Shown here: one piece after another, positions 46,954-54,879 of the stretch
Layout: the number at the start of each line of letters is the position of its first letter
How positions within the stretch are numbered: the stretch's first letter is position 1
NCBI GenBank assembly: GCA_024330965.1
Contig: JANDJL010000020.1
Coordinates: 1-54,879, forward strand
DNA from: Nitrospira sp.
GTDB lineage: Bacteria > Nitrospirota > Nitrospiria > Nitrospirales > Nitrospiraceae
Direction of reading: 5' to 3'
Length of the DNA: 54,879 nt
The notes under the pieces: model-generated
What the model was told of the DNA's origin: nothing
The model's database searches: none
The model's input: the letters and a program-made list of their open reading frames with translations, nothing else
Made by a program: the position numbers and the translations under genes

Positions 46954-49900
46954 CTAGGCCGCTCGTTGCATGTCTCGCTCCTCACGCAACCAACTGTTTA
47001 ACACGGAAGCCAGGATCTGAGCTGTCACAGGCTTGCTGATGAAATCGTCCATGCCGGCGTTGAGACAGTTGTCACGATCTTCCGCCATCGCATTGGCGGT
47101 CATGGCGATGATCGGGGTATGACGATCAGGTCCCTCCCGTTCGCGAATGAGTTTCGTCGCCTCGAACCCGTCCATCTCCGGCATCTGACAGTCCATGAAC
47201 ACGAGTGCGTAGCGAATCCGTTCGAGCGCAGCGACCGCCTCCTTGCCGTTGCCCGCCACGTCCACGCGACAACCCAGCTTTTCCAGCATCTTGACCGCCA
47301 CCTTTTGGTTGACGGGGTTGTCCTCCACCAACAACACATGTCCTCGCAACGAGGCGCGGGCTTCGGTGACGATATGGGTCGTCACAAGAGGAGCCGGCGA
47401 TCCGTCGGTTTGGGAATCGCGGAAGCCGGCCCCGGCCAGCACGAGCACGAGACAGTCGATCAGTTGCGACTGGCGAATCGGCTTCGTCAGGTAAGCGGAA
47501 AAGCCGGCCTCCTGCGCCATCTTCGCATCCCCCCGACGTCCCATCGACGTGAGGAGCACCAACCGTGTCGAGCTGATCCGCTCATCGGCTTTGATCGATC
47601 GCGCCAGTTGCAATCCATCCATCTCCGGCATGTGCATATCGACAATGGCTAGATCAAAGGGCTCACCCCGCTCGGCAGCTTGACGCAAACACTCCAGCGC
47701 CTCTTCTCCCCGTTCGGCACTCGCGGAAACATAGCCACACGAACCCAATTGTTGTTCCAGGATTTTCCGATTCACAGCGTGATCATCCACGATCAAAATC
47801 CGCCGACCGCCAGAAGGCCGTGCTGCGAACTCAACGGGCCGATAATTATCGCCGGCTTGGACTTGGAAACGCGCGGTGAACCAGAAGGTACTGCCCACTC
47901 CATAGGTACTCTTGACTCCGATCTGTCCCCCCATCAGTTCTGCCAATTTTTTACAAATGGCGAGGCCGAGGCCCGTCCCGCCATACTGCCTCGTGGTTGA
48001 TCCGTCAGCTTGCGTAAACGGCTGGAAGAGCTTTTGCTGCTGCGCGGGCGTGAGGCCGATGCCGGTATCCGTCACCTCGAACCGCAACAGCACACTGTCA
48101 CCGTTTCCTCTCGACTCCTCATCCGCCACCCCCACCGTGACGAGTACCTCCCCTCGCTCTGTGAATTTGATGGAGTTCCCAAGCAGATTGAGCAGAATCT
48201 GACGGAGGCGGCCGGGATCGCCTCTCAACCATGCCGGTACTGACGCCTGAATTAGACACCCCAGTTCCAGTCCCTTGGCATAAGCCCGTTCCGCCACTAA
48301 CGCGACCGTCTCTTCCACGGTCGTGCGGAGATCGAAGTCTAGACATTCCAGCTCCATTTTCCCCACATCGACCTTGGAAAAATCCAGAATATCGTTGATG
48401 ATGTCCAACAGATGCTCGCCGCAGCGGCGGATCGTCTCGGCATATTCCCGTTGCTCGCTGGACAACGGCGTGTCCAGCAGCAGGCTCGTCATCCCGATCA
48501 CACCGTTCATGGGGGTGCGAATTTCATGGCTCATCGTCGCCAGAAACTCGGCCTTGGCTCTGGCCGCATCGAGCGCCCGATCCCGCGCTTCGGCCAGTTC
48601 CTTGTTTTTTTGCTCCAGTTCTCTCGCCGCTTGGGCCAGCTCGGCCTCGGCCAATTTACGCTCCGTGATATTGGTGAGCGTTCCCATCATTCGGAGCGGC
48701 CGGCCCAACTCATCCCGCTGAACGATCTTTCCGCGCATGGCAAACCATTTCCACTCTCCCGATCGGTGACGCACACGGTGCTCCACAATAAAGTGCTCGG
48801 CTCTCCCCTCCAGATGGTCGGTCAGAGCCCGCTCAACCCACGGTCGATCGTCAGGATGAACTCGGCTTTTCCAATCGTTGATGTTGTTGAGTGGGATCTC
48901 ATGCCCTTCAAGGCCCAACAACTTGATCCAACTGGGGCTGTAGTGGGCTTGGAGCGTCTGGAGATTCCAATCGTACAGGCCGTCTGTGGAGACCTCGAGT
49001 GTGAGCTGAAGACGGGATTCACTGTCTCGCAATCGGTTCTCCGCAACTTTTCGAGCCGAAATGTCCCGGATGAAGCCCGTAAATTTGCGAGAACCATTGA
49101 TCACCATTTCGCCCACAGAGAGGTCAATGGGAAAGAGGGATCCGTCCTTCCGCTTCGCAACCGTCTCGCGCCCGATCCCGATGATCTTTTTAACGCCGGT
49201 GGTCAGATAGTTGCGGAGATACCCGTCATGTTCTCGGTCATAAGGAGCGGGCATCAACATGCTGACGTTTCGGCCGATCAATTCCTCCGGCTGGTATCCG
49301 AATAACTTAGAGACCGCCGAATTCACAAGTTCGATCACCCCCTGTTCGTTAATCACCACAATCCCTTCCACAGCCGTTTCAATGATCGAACGCAGTTGAA
49401 CTTCCTTCTCCTCCAGCTCGGCGGTGCGCATGTGGACTTGGTGTTCGAGCCCGGCCATCACCACGTGCACCACCCTCGCCTGCTCTTGGACCTCCCGCAC
49501 AATGTCGCCGATCACTTGTTCCAATCGACTCAAATCAGAAAGGTCGCCGGCCAGGATTGACCTCATGGCCTCTCCCGGGGTTGATGGATGCTGGATCGAT
49601 TGCCCCTGCTTCGCAAACAAGCTCCGCAACTCCTGCATCGAGAGAGCAATAGTGCGCCAACGGGTTACGATTCCCCCCAAGAGGATTCTCCCCAGCGCCA
49701 TGGCTGCCACGAGCATCCCTAGAGCCAATAGCCACACCGGCCACCTGATAGCAGCCTGTGCATCGTCCACCGATCGGAGAGAATAGATGACCCTGACAAA
49801 AGCGGTCGAACGGTTTAGCCCAGGAACTGGTTCGACCACCAGGAGCAACGGTTCACCTTGCGCTGATCGACGTTCATAGACTCTTGCCTCACCAACCAGT

Positions 49901-50313
49901 TCGGCTCCGTCATCGTGGTGATCACCCAGTCGATCACCTAGATCACCCAGCGCCATCCCGACACGGGCGGACGAGGAGGAGGCGACAACGACGCCGTTTT
50001 CATCAACAACGTCCAGCGCGCGCAGATCGGCATCGCGGCTCTGTTGGGCAAGGTAGTCCAGAATCGCGGTGGGAGAATCGACTGTCGCCGTGAGGGCAGC
50101 GATGCCTCTTGCGAGTATTTGCGCACGGGCTAGGACGGCTTCCCGTGCTACTTCCTCCTGCGTGAACAACAGCGCCGCCGCCGTCACCGCGGTCATCGAA
50201 CCGACGATGAGGAACAGGCCGGCGATCAATCGAACATGGAGGTTGGCAGACAGGGTCTTGAGGAGGGCCAAACGCCTTGCACTCCATGATTGGGCGATTC
50301 CGCGAGGGATCAT
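46954..50313 (-). CDS. Hybrid sensor histidine kinase with a FixL-type PAS domain
   Basis: A 1119-residue membrane kinase. Order: TM1 (about 28-50), a periplasmic sensor region, TM2 (about 191-216), linker, PAS1 (305-425), PAS2 (430-555), HisKA with His596 in [13 protein letters not shown], HATPase ([23 protein letters not shown]), and two receiver domains with Asp892 ([10 protein letters not shown]) and Asp1041 ([10 protein letters not shown]). PAS1 closely follows Fix[11 protein letters not shown] with His362 at the heme-ligand position, IIGIGRE with Arg382 and a FTGFIRDIS end. It is therefore a candidate oxygen or redox sensor. No separate response regulator is adjacent. Confidence 0.92.
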   Translation of the reverse strand: MIPRGIAQSWSARRLALLKTLSANLHVRLIAGLFLIVGSMTAVTAAALLFTQEEVAREAVLARAQILARGIAALTATVDSPTAILDYLAQQSRDADLRALDVVDENGVVVASSSSARVGMALGDLGDRLGDHHDDGAELVGEARVYERRSAQGEPLLLVVEPVPGLNRSTAFVRVIYSLRSVDDAQAAIRWPVWLLALGMLVAAMALGRILLGGIVTRWRTIALSMQELRSLFAKQGQSIQHPSTPGEAMRSILAGDLSDLSRLEQVIGDIVREVQEQARVVHVVMAGLEHQVHMRTAELEEKEVQLRSIIETAVEGIVVINEQGVIELVNSAVSKLFGYQPEELIGRNVSMLMPAPYDREHDGYLRNYLTTGVKKIIGIGRETVAKRKDGSLFPIDLSVGEMVINGSRKFTGFIRDISARKVAENRLRDSESRLQLTLEVSTDGLYDWNLQTLQAHYSPSWIKLLGLEGHEIPLNNINDWKSRVHPDDRPWVERALTDHLEGRAEHFIVEHRVRHRSGEWKWFAMRGKIVQRDELGRPLRMMGTLTNITERKLAEAELAQAARELEQKNKELAEARDRALDAARAKAEFLATMSHEIRTPMNGVIGMTSLLLDTPLSSEQREYAETIRRCGEHLLDIINDILDFSKVDVGKMELECLDFDLRTTVEETVALVAERAYAKGLELGCLIQASVPAWLRGDPGRLRQILLNLLGNSIKFTERGEVLVTVGVADEESRGNGDSVLLRFEVTDTGIGLTPAQQQKLFQPFTQADGSTTRQYGGTGLGLAICKKLAELMGGQIGVKSTYGVGSTFWFTARFQVQAGDNYRPVEFAARPSGGRRILIVDDHAVNRKILEQQLGSCGYVSASAERGEEALECLRQAAERGEPFDLAIVDMHMPEMDGLQLARSIKADERISSTRLVLLTSMGRRGDAKMAQEAGFSAYLTKPIRQSQLIDCLVLVLAGAGFRDSQTDGSPAPLVTTHIVTEARASLRGHVLLVEDNPVNQKVAVKMLEKLGCRVDVAGNGKEAVAALERIRYALVFMDCQMPEMDGFEATKLIREREGPDRHTPIIAMTANAMAEDRDNCLNAGMDDFISKPVTAQILASVLNSWLREERDMQRAA

Positions 50314-50544
50314 AAAAACGTTGAGAACGGTGAAACCCTTGCGTCACACAAGGTGGACTGCTTGAGACCGAAAGCCTAACTCCTTCTTATCCAGGAGAGC
50401 CTGTTCGCTGACAAGGGGTTCTCTTGTGATGTATCGGCCGATCACGGCTGATCTTGAGCACAACAAGAGGATCGTGAAAGGCTTGGCCCCCTCCAGTCAT
50501 GAGCGTCATCACCGCGGCCGTCCGGGGAGAGCAGGGGGGAATTC

Positions 50545-52161
50545 TCAGCCACGGATGGCCGCCGTGATCTGGTCGTCGCCGAGTGGTAGATCAAGCAGGA
50601 CCCTCGTCCCCTTGCCGTGACCGGTGCGGATCGTGACTTGTCCGCCGATCCTCTCAGCGCGAGAGATCATGGACAAGAGGCCGAGCGAGTCGCCGCCGGC
50701 CGACTTGCCATTGAATGTAAAGCCGACCCCGTCATCGCCGACTTCGAGACAAAGGCCCGATCGCCGAGGCCTCAGGATCACCCAGCGACGCCTCGCATGA
50801 CTGTGGCGAAGACTATTGCTGAGCGCCTCCTTTACGATGTACAGCACCTGGGCCATCTGTTCGGCAGATAGGACGATCTGTTTCGCCTGAACGAGACGCC
50901 GCTCAATTTCACCAGTATCGAGCGACTCCAAGCCGGCAATCAGTTCTTCAAGGGCCTCTCCCAAATCGGTATGCTTCTTCACCGACTCCTTTCCATTTCT
51001 GACAAATTCGATAAACTCCCGCACATTCTTGATGATGCCATCAATTTGACCCACCACCTTCTCCAGAGACGCTACCATGGGAGGCGCGAGAGAGCCGACA
51101 TCTCGTCTTGCGATTTGGAGCTGTAAGCCCACCGCGTAGAGGGACTGCAGGATGCCGTCGTGCAAATCCAGGCAGAACTGCTCCCGTTGCCGATACGACC
51201 GGCGGAGCAGCTCTTCCGCCTGTATCCGCAAGAGCGCGGCGACCACGTGATCGGCGATGACCTGGGCGAGTCGGATATTTTCTTCGGGCCATGCAAGGGG
51301 CGCAGGGGCATAGAGCATCATCTTCCCGAGTATCCGTCCTTCGTCTGAACATGAGAGGGGGATGAAAGCCAGAGCCCCGATTCCTTCCTGACGGAACAGC
51401 TCCTGATAGGACGTGAGAGTCGGCTCAGCCTGCACATCCGACACAAGAACGGGAGTCGCACGAACAGTATGGGGATGCCAGGGACCATGCCCGTGCCCTT
51501 CTATTGCCCGCCGGTAGGATTCCGACAAGCCGCGCCATGCCTTAAATCTCATGACTCCATCGGAGTCGAACAGGAGGATGGCACAGCGATCCACACCGAG
51601 AATCATACTCATCATATCTATGGCCGCGTCATAGATATCCTTGCGCTCCGTGCACCTATGAACCCTCATCACCATTTCGTGGAGTTTCACGAGTCGCTCC
51701 ACCCGCCTGTGCAAGTCGGCCGTCCGTTGGGCAACGTGGCCTTCCAATGTATGGGCATATTGCGACAGTACCGCCGCGCAGGCGCGATGGATGGTCTGGA
51801 TCACCTCCTGTTCCCCGTCTTTCTTCTCGACATAGGCAAAGATGCCGAGATGCAGCAATGCCTTGGCCAACTCATGGAAATCGCCATCGCTATGGACAAT
51901 CAGGCAGAGTTGGTGTTGTGTGGCCCGGACCTCCTCGAGAAACCGGACCCCATCCCGATCCGGCAAATGCAGCTCCGTGACGACGATCCCGATCCCTTCT
52001 CGCCCCAGCACCGCCAGCGCCTCGGCAGCGCTCGAGGCGCCGATCGCTTCGATCCCTTCGACCGCCAGCCGGTCCAACAGCTTCCGTAGAAGATCCTGAT
52101 CGCTCTCCACCACCAACACTGAAGCCACCCGTCTCTCCTCACAGTCCTTTGGCATCCACAT
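50545..52161 (-). CDS. Receiver-GAF-HisKA_3 histidine kinase with altered receiver
   Basis: A soluble 538-residue protein: receiver domain (13-125), coiled linker, GAF domain (about 165-310), NarL-type dimerisation domain with His334 in LDLHDGILQSL, and a HATPase (GDDGVGF). In the receiver the phosphoacceptor position is Glu63 (VVTELHLPDRDG) instead of Asp; acidic Glu19 and Asp21 and Lys113 remain. It may thus be locked in an active-like state. The ATG at 52161 with GGGAGGACC is preferred over a GTG one codon upstream. Partner regulators of the NarL family are not in the window. Confidence 0.9.
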   Translation of the reverse strand: MWMPKDCEERRVASVLVVESDQDLLRKLLDRLAVEGIEAIGASSAAEALAVLGREGIGIVVTELHLPDRDGVRFLEEVRATQHQLCLIVHSDGDFHELAKALLHLGIFAYVEKKDGEQEVIQTIHRACAAVLSQYAHTLEGHVAQRTADLHRRVERLVKLHEMVMRVHRCTERKDIYDAAIDMMSMILGVDRCAILLFDSDGVMRFKAWRGLSESYRRAIEGHGHGPWHPHTVRATPVLVSDVQAEPTLTSYQELFRQEGIGALAFIPLSCSDEGRILGKMMLYAPAPLAWPEENIRLAQVIADHVVAALLRIQAEELLRRSYRQREQFCLDLHDGILQSLYAVGLQLQIARRDVGSLAPPMVASLEKVVGQIDGIIKNVREFIEFVRNGKESVKKHTDLGEALEELIAGLESLDTGEIERRLVQAKQIVLSAEQMAQVLYIVKEALSNSLRHSHARRRWVILRPRRSGLCLEVGDDGVGFTFNGKSAGGDSLGLLSMISRAERIGGQVTIRTGHGKGTRVLLDLPLGDDQITAAIRG

Positions 52162-52554
52162 CACGGTCCTCCCTCAGTCGGTCCTACCGATGGACAATCT
52201 CATCTCCCGAATGTTCTGCCAGTACCTATCCCGCCACTGTGACGGATGTGAAACGAACGTGGGCGATGCCTTCACCTCCTTCCCGGATTTTTGGGGGACA
52301 TTCCCCCGTTGTCTGCAAAAGAGACGTCACGTAGGCAAGCGAACCAACCCTCACCAGACGGCTCGTTTCTGCCGTCCGGCCTTATAAAACGCCAGATGGT
52401 TTCTGTTCAAGACGTATCAGTAAGAAGTAACCTCGAAGGCGTTACCCAGGGAGTGTCACGATCGCCCGACGGCCGGCGCAGCCGGCTCCCTCACCAGCCA
52501 GGAACAAGCCGCTTCATCGGTGGGGAGCACGGGCGTGGGACTCACGCCGGCCTC
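52162..52554. other. Intergenic stretch between two minus-strand genes
   Basis: About 390 bases without a supported gene. A GGGGGACATTCCCCC hairpin near 52293 has no T-run on the minus strand and is preceded by TTTTT on the plus strand, so its role is unclear. An isolated AAGGAGGTGA near 52270 on the minus strand is not followed by a usable start codon. Confidence 0.5.
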
Positions 52555-54237
52555 TCAGTTTCGGGTGAGTTTTCGATAGCGAATGCGGTGCGGTCGGTCG
52601 GCCTCTTTGCCGAGCCGTTTTTTGCGGTCGGCCTCATAGTCGCTGTAGTTGCCTTCGAACCAGACAACCCTGCTGTCGCCCTCAAAGGCTAGGATATGGG
52701 TGGCGATGCGGTCCAAGAACCAACGGTCGTGGCTGCTCACGACCGCACAGCCGGCAAAGTGCTCCAGCCCTTCCTCCAGCGCACGGAGCGTGTTGACATC
52801 CAGATCATTCGTCGGCTCGTCGAGGATGATGAGGTTGGCACCTTCTTTCAACATGCGGGCAAGATGGACGCGGTTGCGCTCGCCGCCGGAGAGGTCCTTC
52901 ACCTTCTTCTGCTGATCGGTGCCGGTGAAATTGAACCGAGCACAGTACGCGCGAGCATTGACTTCAATTTTGCCCAGCGTGATCGTGTCGTGCCCGCCGG
53001 AAATGGCCTCGTACACCGTTTGGTTGCCGTCGAGCGTGCGATCCTGATCGACGTACCCCAACTTGACCGTCTCCCCGATCGTGATGGTGCCAGTATCGGG
53101 CTTCTCCTTGCCGACGATCATCTTGAACAACGTGGTCTTGCCCGCGCCGTTCGGGCCGATCACGCCGACGATGCCGCCTCTCGGTAGGCTGAAGCTCAGA
53201 TTTTCGAACAGCACCTTCTCGCCGAAGGCTTTGCCGATGCCCCTTGCTTCTACGACCATGTCACCCAGGCGAGGACCGGGAGGAATGTAGATTTCGAGGT
53301 CTTCCGCCCGACTCTCTTGTTTCTGATTGACCAGCTCTTCATAGCGGTTGAGCCGCGCCTTGCCCTTAGCCTGGCGAGCCTTGGGTGACATCCGGATCCA
53401 TTCCAGCTCCCGCTCCAGCGTCTTGCGACGTTTGGACTCCGCCTTCTCTTCTTTTTCCAGCCGGTCCTTCTTCTGTTCCAACCATGACGAGTAGTTGCCC
53501 TGGAAAGGAATCCCATGCCCCCGATCCAACTCCAGAATCCATCCCGCCACGTTGTCGAGGAAGTACCGATCATGTGTCACGGCGATCACCGTGCCCTTGT
53601 ACTGGCGCAGGTGTTGCTCCAGCCACTGCACCGATTCGGCATCCAGGTGGTTCGTGGGCTCGTCCAACAAAAGAATGTCCGGTTCTTGAATCAGAAGCCG
53701 GCACAGGGCGACCCGGCGTTTCTCGCCGCCAGAGAGCGTGCCGACCTTCTGGTCTGGCGGCGGGCAACGGAGCGCGTCCATCGCGATCTCCAGTTCGTTT
53801 TCCAATTCCCAGCCGTTGGCCGCTTCGATTTTCTCTTGCAACTGCGCCTGCTTGTCGAGCAGCTTGTCCATCGTGTCGGGATCGGCCTCGCCGATCTGGT
53901 TGCTCACCGCCTCGTATTCCTTGAGCAAGGCCACCAACTCCTGCTTCCCCTCTTCGACCACTTCCTTGACCGTCTTGTTCGGATCGAGCTGCGGCTCCTG
54001 TTCGAGCAGCCCGATCGAGTAGCCCTTGGATCTCGTGATCTCCCCCGTGTAGTTCTGATCGACTCCCGCGATGATTCTCAGGAGCGAGCTCTTGCCGGAC
54101 CCGTTCAACCCCAGCACGCCGATCTTGGCGCCGTAATAGAACCCGAGGTAGATCTCGCGCAGCACCTGCTTCTTCGGCGGATACACTTTGCCGACATTGA
54201 CGAGGGAGAAAATCACCTGTTTGTCATTGGTAGCCAT
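52555..54237 (-). CDS. ettA: Energy-dependent translational throttle protein EttA (ABC-F)
   Basis: A 560-residue ABC-F ATPase that binds the ribosomal E site and gates early elongation by ATP/ADP ratio. Two ATPase domains have Walker [12 protein letters not shown] and [11 protein letters not shown], signatures [11 protein letters not shown] and [11 protein letters not shown], and Walker [12 protein letters not shown] and [11 protein letters not shown]; an Arm region and the charged linker lie between. The start at 54237 ([10 protein letters not shown]) follows GAAGGACGCC. Confidence 0.95.
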   Translation of the reverse strand: MATNDKQVIFSLVNVGKVYPPKKQVLREIYLGFYYGAKIGVLGLNGSGKSSLLRIIAGVDQNYTGEITRSKGYSIGLLEQEPQLDPNKTVKEVVEEGKQELVALLKEYEAVSNQIGEADPDTMDKLLDKQAQLQEKIEAANGWELENELEIAMDALRCPPPDQKVGTLSGGEKRRVALCRLLIQEPDILLLDEPTNHLDAESVQWLEQHLRQYKGTVIAVTHDRYFLDNVAGWILELDRGHGIPFQGNYSSWLEQKKDRLEKEEKAESKRRKTLERELEWIRMSPKARQAKGKARLNRYEELVNQKQESRAEDLEIYIPPGPRLGDMVVEARGIGKAFGEKVLFENLSFSLPRGGIVGVIGPNGAGKTTLFKMIVGKEKPDTGTITIGETVKLGYVDQDRTLDGNQTVYEAISGGHDTITLGKIEVNARAYCARFNFTGTDQQKKVKDLSGGERNRVHLARMLKEGANLIILDEPTNDLDVNTLRALEEGLEHFAGCAVVSSHDRWFLDRIATHILAFEGDSRVVWFEGNYSDYEADRKKRLGKEADRPHRIRYRKLTRN

Positions 54238-54524
54238 CGGCGTCCTTCGTCTCCCTTCTCGGTGGAATACCAGACGTGATTGAAGACCCAGCGGAAGAGG
54301 CCTTCTTCTCCGACCAAGTCGGGGCGGGAGTCTATCACAAGACAATCCCCGGCCATAGGGCCATCCCCACAATGTCTCGGAGGGCCTGTCACCATAGCCC
54401 CCTCTGGACTAGGCATAAATCTCGAGTGACCACCCCCTAAAGTTCATGGAGGGGGAGCCGAAAAGATATCGACATGGGGAATGTGAGAGGCCAAACAGTT
54501 TCCATAGCTAAGGAGGTGAACGAG

Positions 54525-54698
54525 ATGAAGAAACAGTGGCAGTCATGGAAAGAGCGGCTCTGGAAAGAAGAGTGGGGCGCAACCGCTGTGGAATATGGTC
54601 TGCTCGTCGCCGGGATCGCGATCGCCATCGCCGCGGCAGTCTTTCTGTTCGGGGGGCGACTCCGCGGGGTCTTTCAGCGACTGGCAGGGATGTTCTGA
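54525..54698 (+). CDS. Flp/Fap-type pilin
   Basis: A 57-residue class IVb prepilin. The processing site is Gly18 before ATAVEYGLL, with Glu23 at +5 of the mature form, followed by a single hydrophobic helix (GIAIAIAAAVFLFGG). A very strong AAGGAGGTGA ribosome binding site fixes the ATG at 54525. It is the structural subunit of tight-adherence (Tad) pili for surface attachment. Confidence 0.92.
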   Translation: MKKQWQSWKERLWKEEWGATAVEYGLLVAGIAIAIAAAVFLFGGRLRGVFQRLAGMF

Positions 54699-54734
54699 TG
54701 GGCCGGCGCCACCCCGTATCAACCACGGAGTGAC

Positions 54735-54766
54735 GGGCGGCGCTTCCGCATGAAGCGCCGCAGCCC
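54735..54766 (+). other. Hairpin between pilin and the next gene
   Basis: GGCGCTTC (54739-54746) pairs with GAAGCGCC (54752-54759), extended by GGGC/GCCC outside a short bulge. There is no T-run, so it probably protects the abundant pilin message or lowers read-through into the following gene rather than terminating fully. Confidence 0.5.
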
Positions 54767-54790
54767 TTCTGGAGAGGAAGAGGGAAGCGA

Positions 54791-54879
54791 ATGGATCGTG
54801 TTCGACTGGGCTGGCTCATCCTGGCATGCGGCATCCTTGTGGGTCTCCTATCAGGCTGGGGAATGTATGTCTGGCTCGA
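54791..54879 (+). CDS. Start of a pilus-assembly gene, possibly CpaB
   Basis: The first 29 codons before the window ends: a short basic start (MDRVRLGW) and a hydrophobic helix, as in CpaB/RcpC proteins that usually follow flp. GGAGAGGAAGAGGGAAGCG precedes the ATG. The fragment is too short to be sure; a TadE-like protein or prepilin peptidase are alternatives. Confidence 0.5.
   Translation, partial: MDRVRLGWLILACGILVGLLSGWGMYVWL

Noticed and set aside
52190..52387. 65-codon Cys-containing plus-strand frame in the ettA-kinase gap
   Set aside because: No ribosome binding site, no recognisable domain and a composition like non-coding sequence.

Overview
The window looks like a chromosomal segment of a comammox (complete ammonia-oxidising) Nitrospira. 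The strongest clue is at the left edge: the first 142 bases, read on the minus strand, encode the N-terminus of ammonia monooxygenase subunit C, with a recognisable [10 protein letters not shown]...[13 protein letters not shown] signature. The rest is a compact, moderately GC-rich, non-proteobacterial gene set: an aspartate-family operon with a phosphoglycerate-mutase-like protein where homoserine kinase would sit, a rimP-nusA-infB-DUF503-rbfA-truB-rpsO-pnp operon, many small exported redox or hypothetical proteins, and a probable HpnR hopanoid methylase. I saw no rRNA, tRNA, insertion sequence, prophage or CRISPR array. The species call is inference; the amoC call rests on 47 residues.

Layout. 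1-612: start of amoC with its promoter region. 613-6741: minus-strand operon for threonine, lysine and methionine precursors (aminotransferase, hom, thrC, ApgM-like, lysC) with a clear sigma70-like promoter. 6982-12928: plus-strand run pdxJ, nnrD, tsaE, lapA-like, mutS, the last four overlapping. 13004-14525: two exported proteins of unknown function with a terminator, a promoter and a CRP-like palindrome. 14632-24607: M16 peptidase and the translation/RNA-processing operon. 24646-26936: D-amino-acid transaminase, chagasin-like inhibitor, Rieske protein and DUF192 protein. 27015-28377: ferredoxin and cupredoxin, each with its own promoter candidate. 28525-35002: lipoproteins, CBS and MEKHLA proteins, leuCD, an aminotransferase and an exported MsrA. 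35180-42799: SLOG protein, TPR protein, coiled-coil protein, TldE-TldD pair and HpnR-like radical SAM enzyme. 43172-46656: small membrane and hypothetical proteins, an AEC transporter and a disturbed small-gene locus. 46954-52161: two large sensor kinases. 52555-54879: EttA and the start of a Tad/Flp pilus locus cut by the window edge.

How it fits together. Most of the DNA is housekeeping: amino-acid, cofactor and peptidoglycan precursor supply, metabolite repair, mismatch repair and translation. The accessory layer matches an aerobic nitrifier living at variable oxygen: amoC, a hybrid kinase with a FixL-type (probably heme-binding) PAS domain, a small copper protein, ferredoxin and Rieske proteins, an exported MsrA, a hopanoid-modifying enzyme and surface pili. 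Points most worth follow-up are the amoC promoter with a palindrome over its -35 box, the ApgM-like protein lacking two metal ligands, the FixL-type PAS, the receiver domain with Glu in place of the phosphoacceptor Asp, and the regulated pair of unknown exported proteins.
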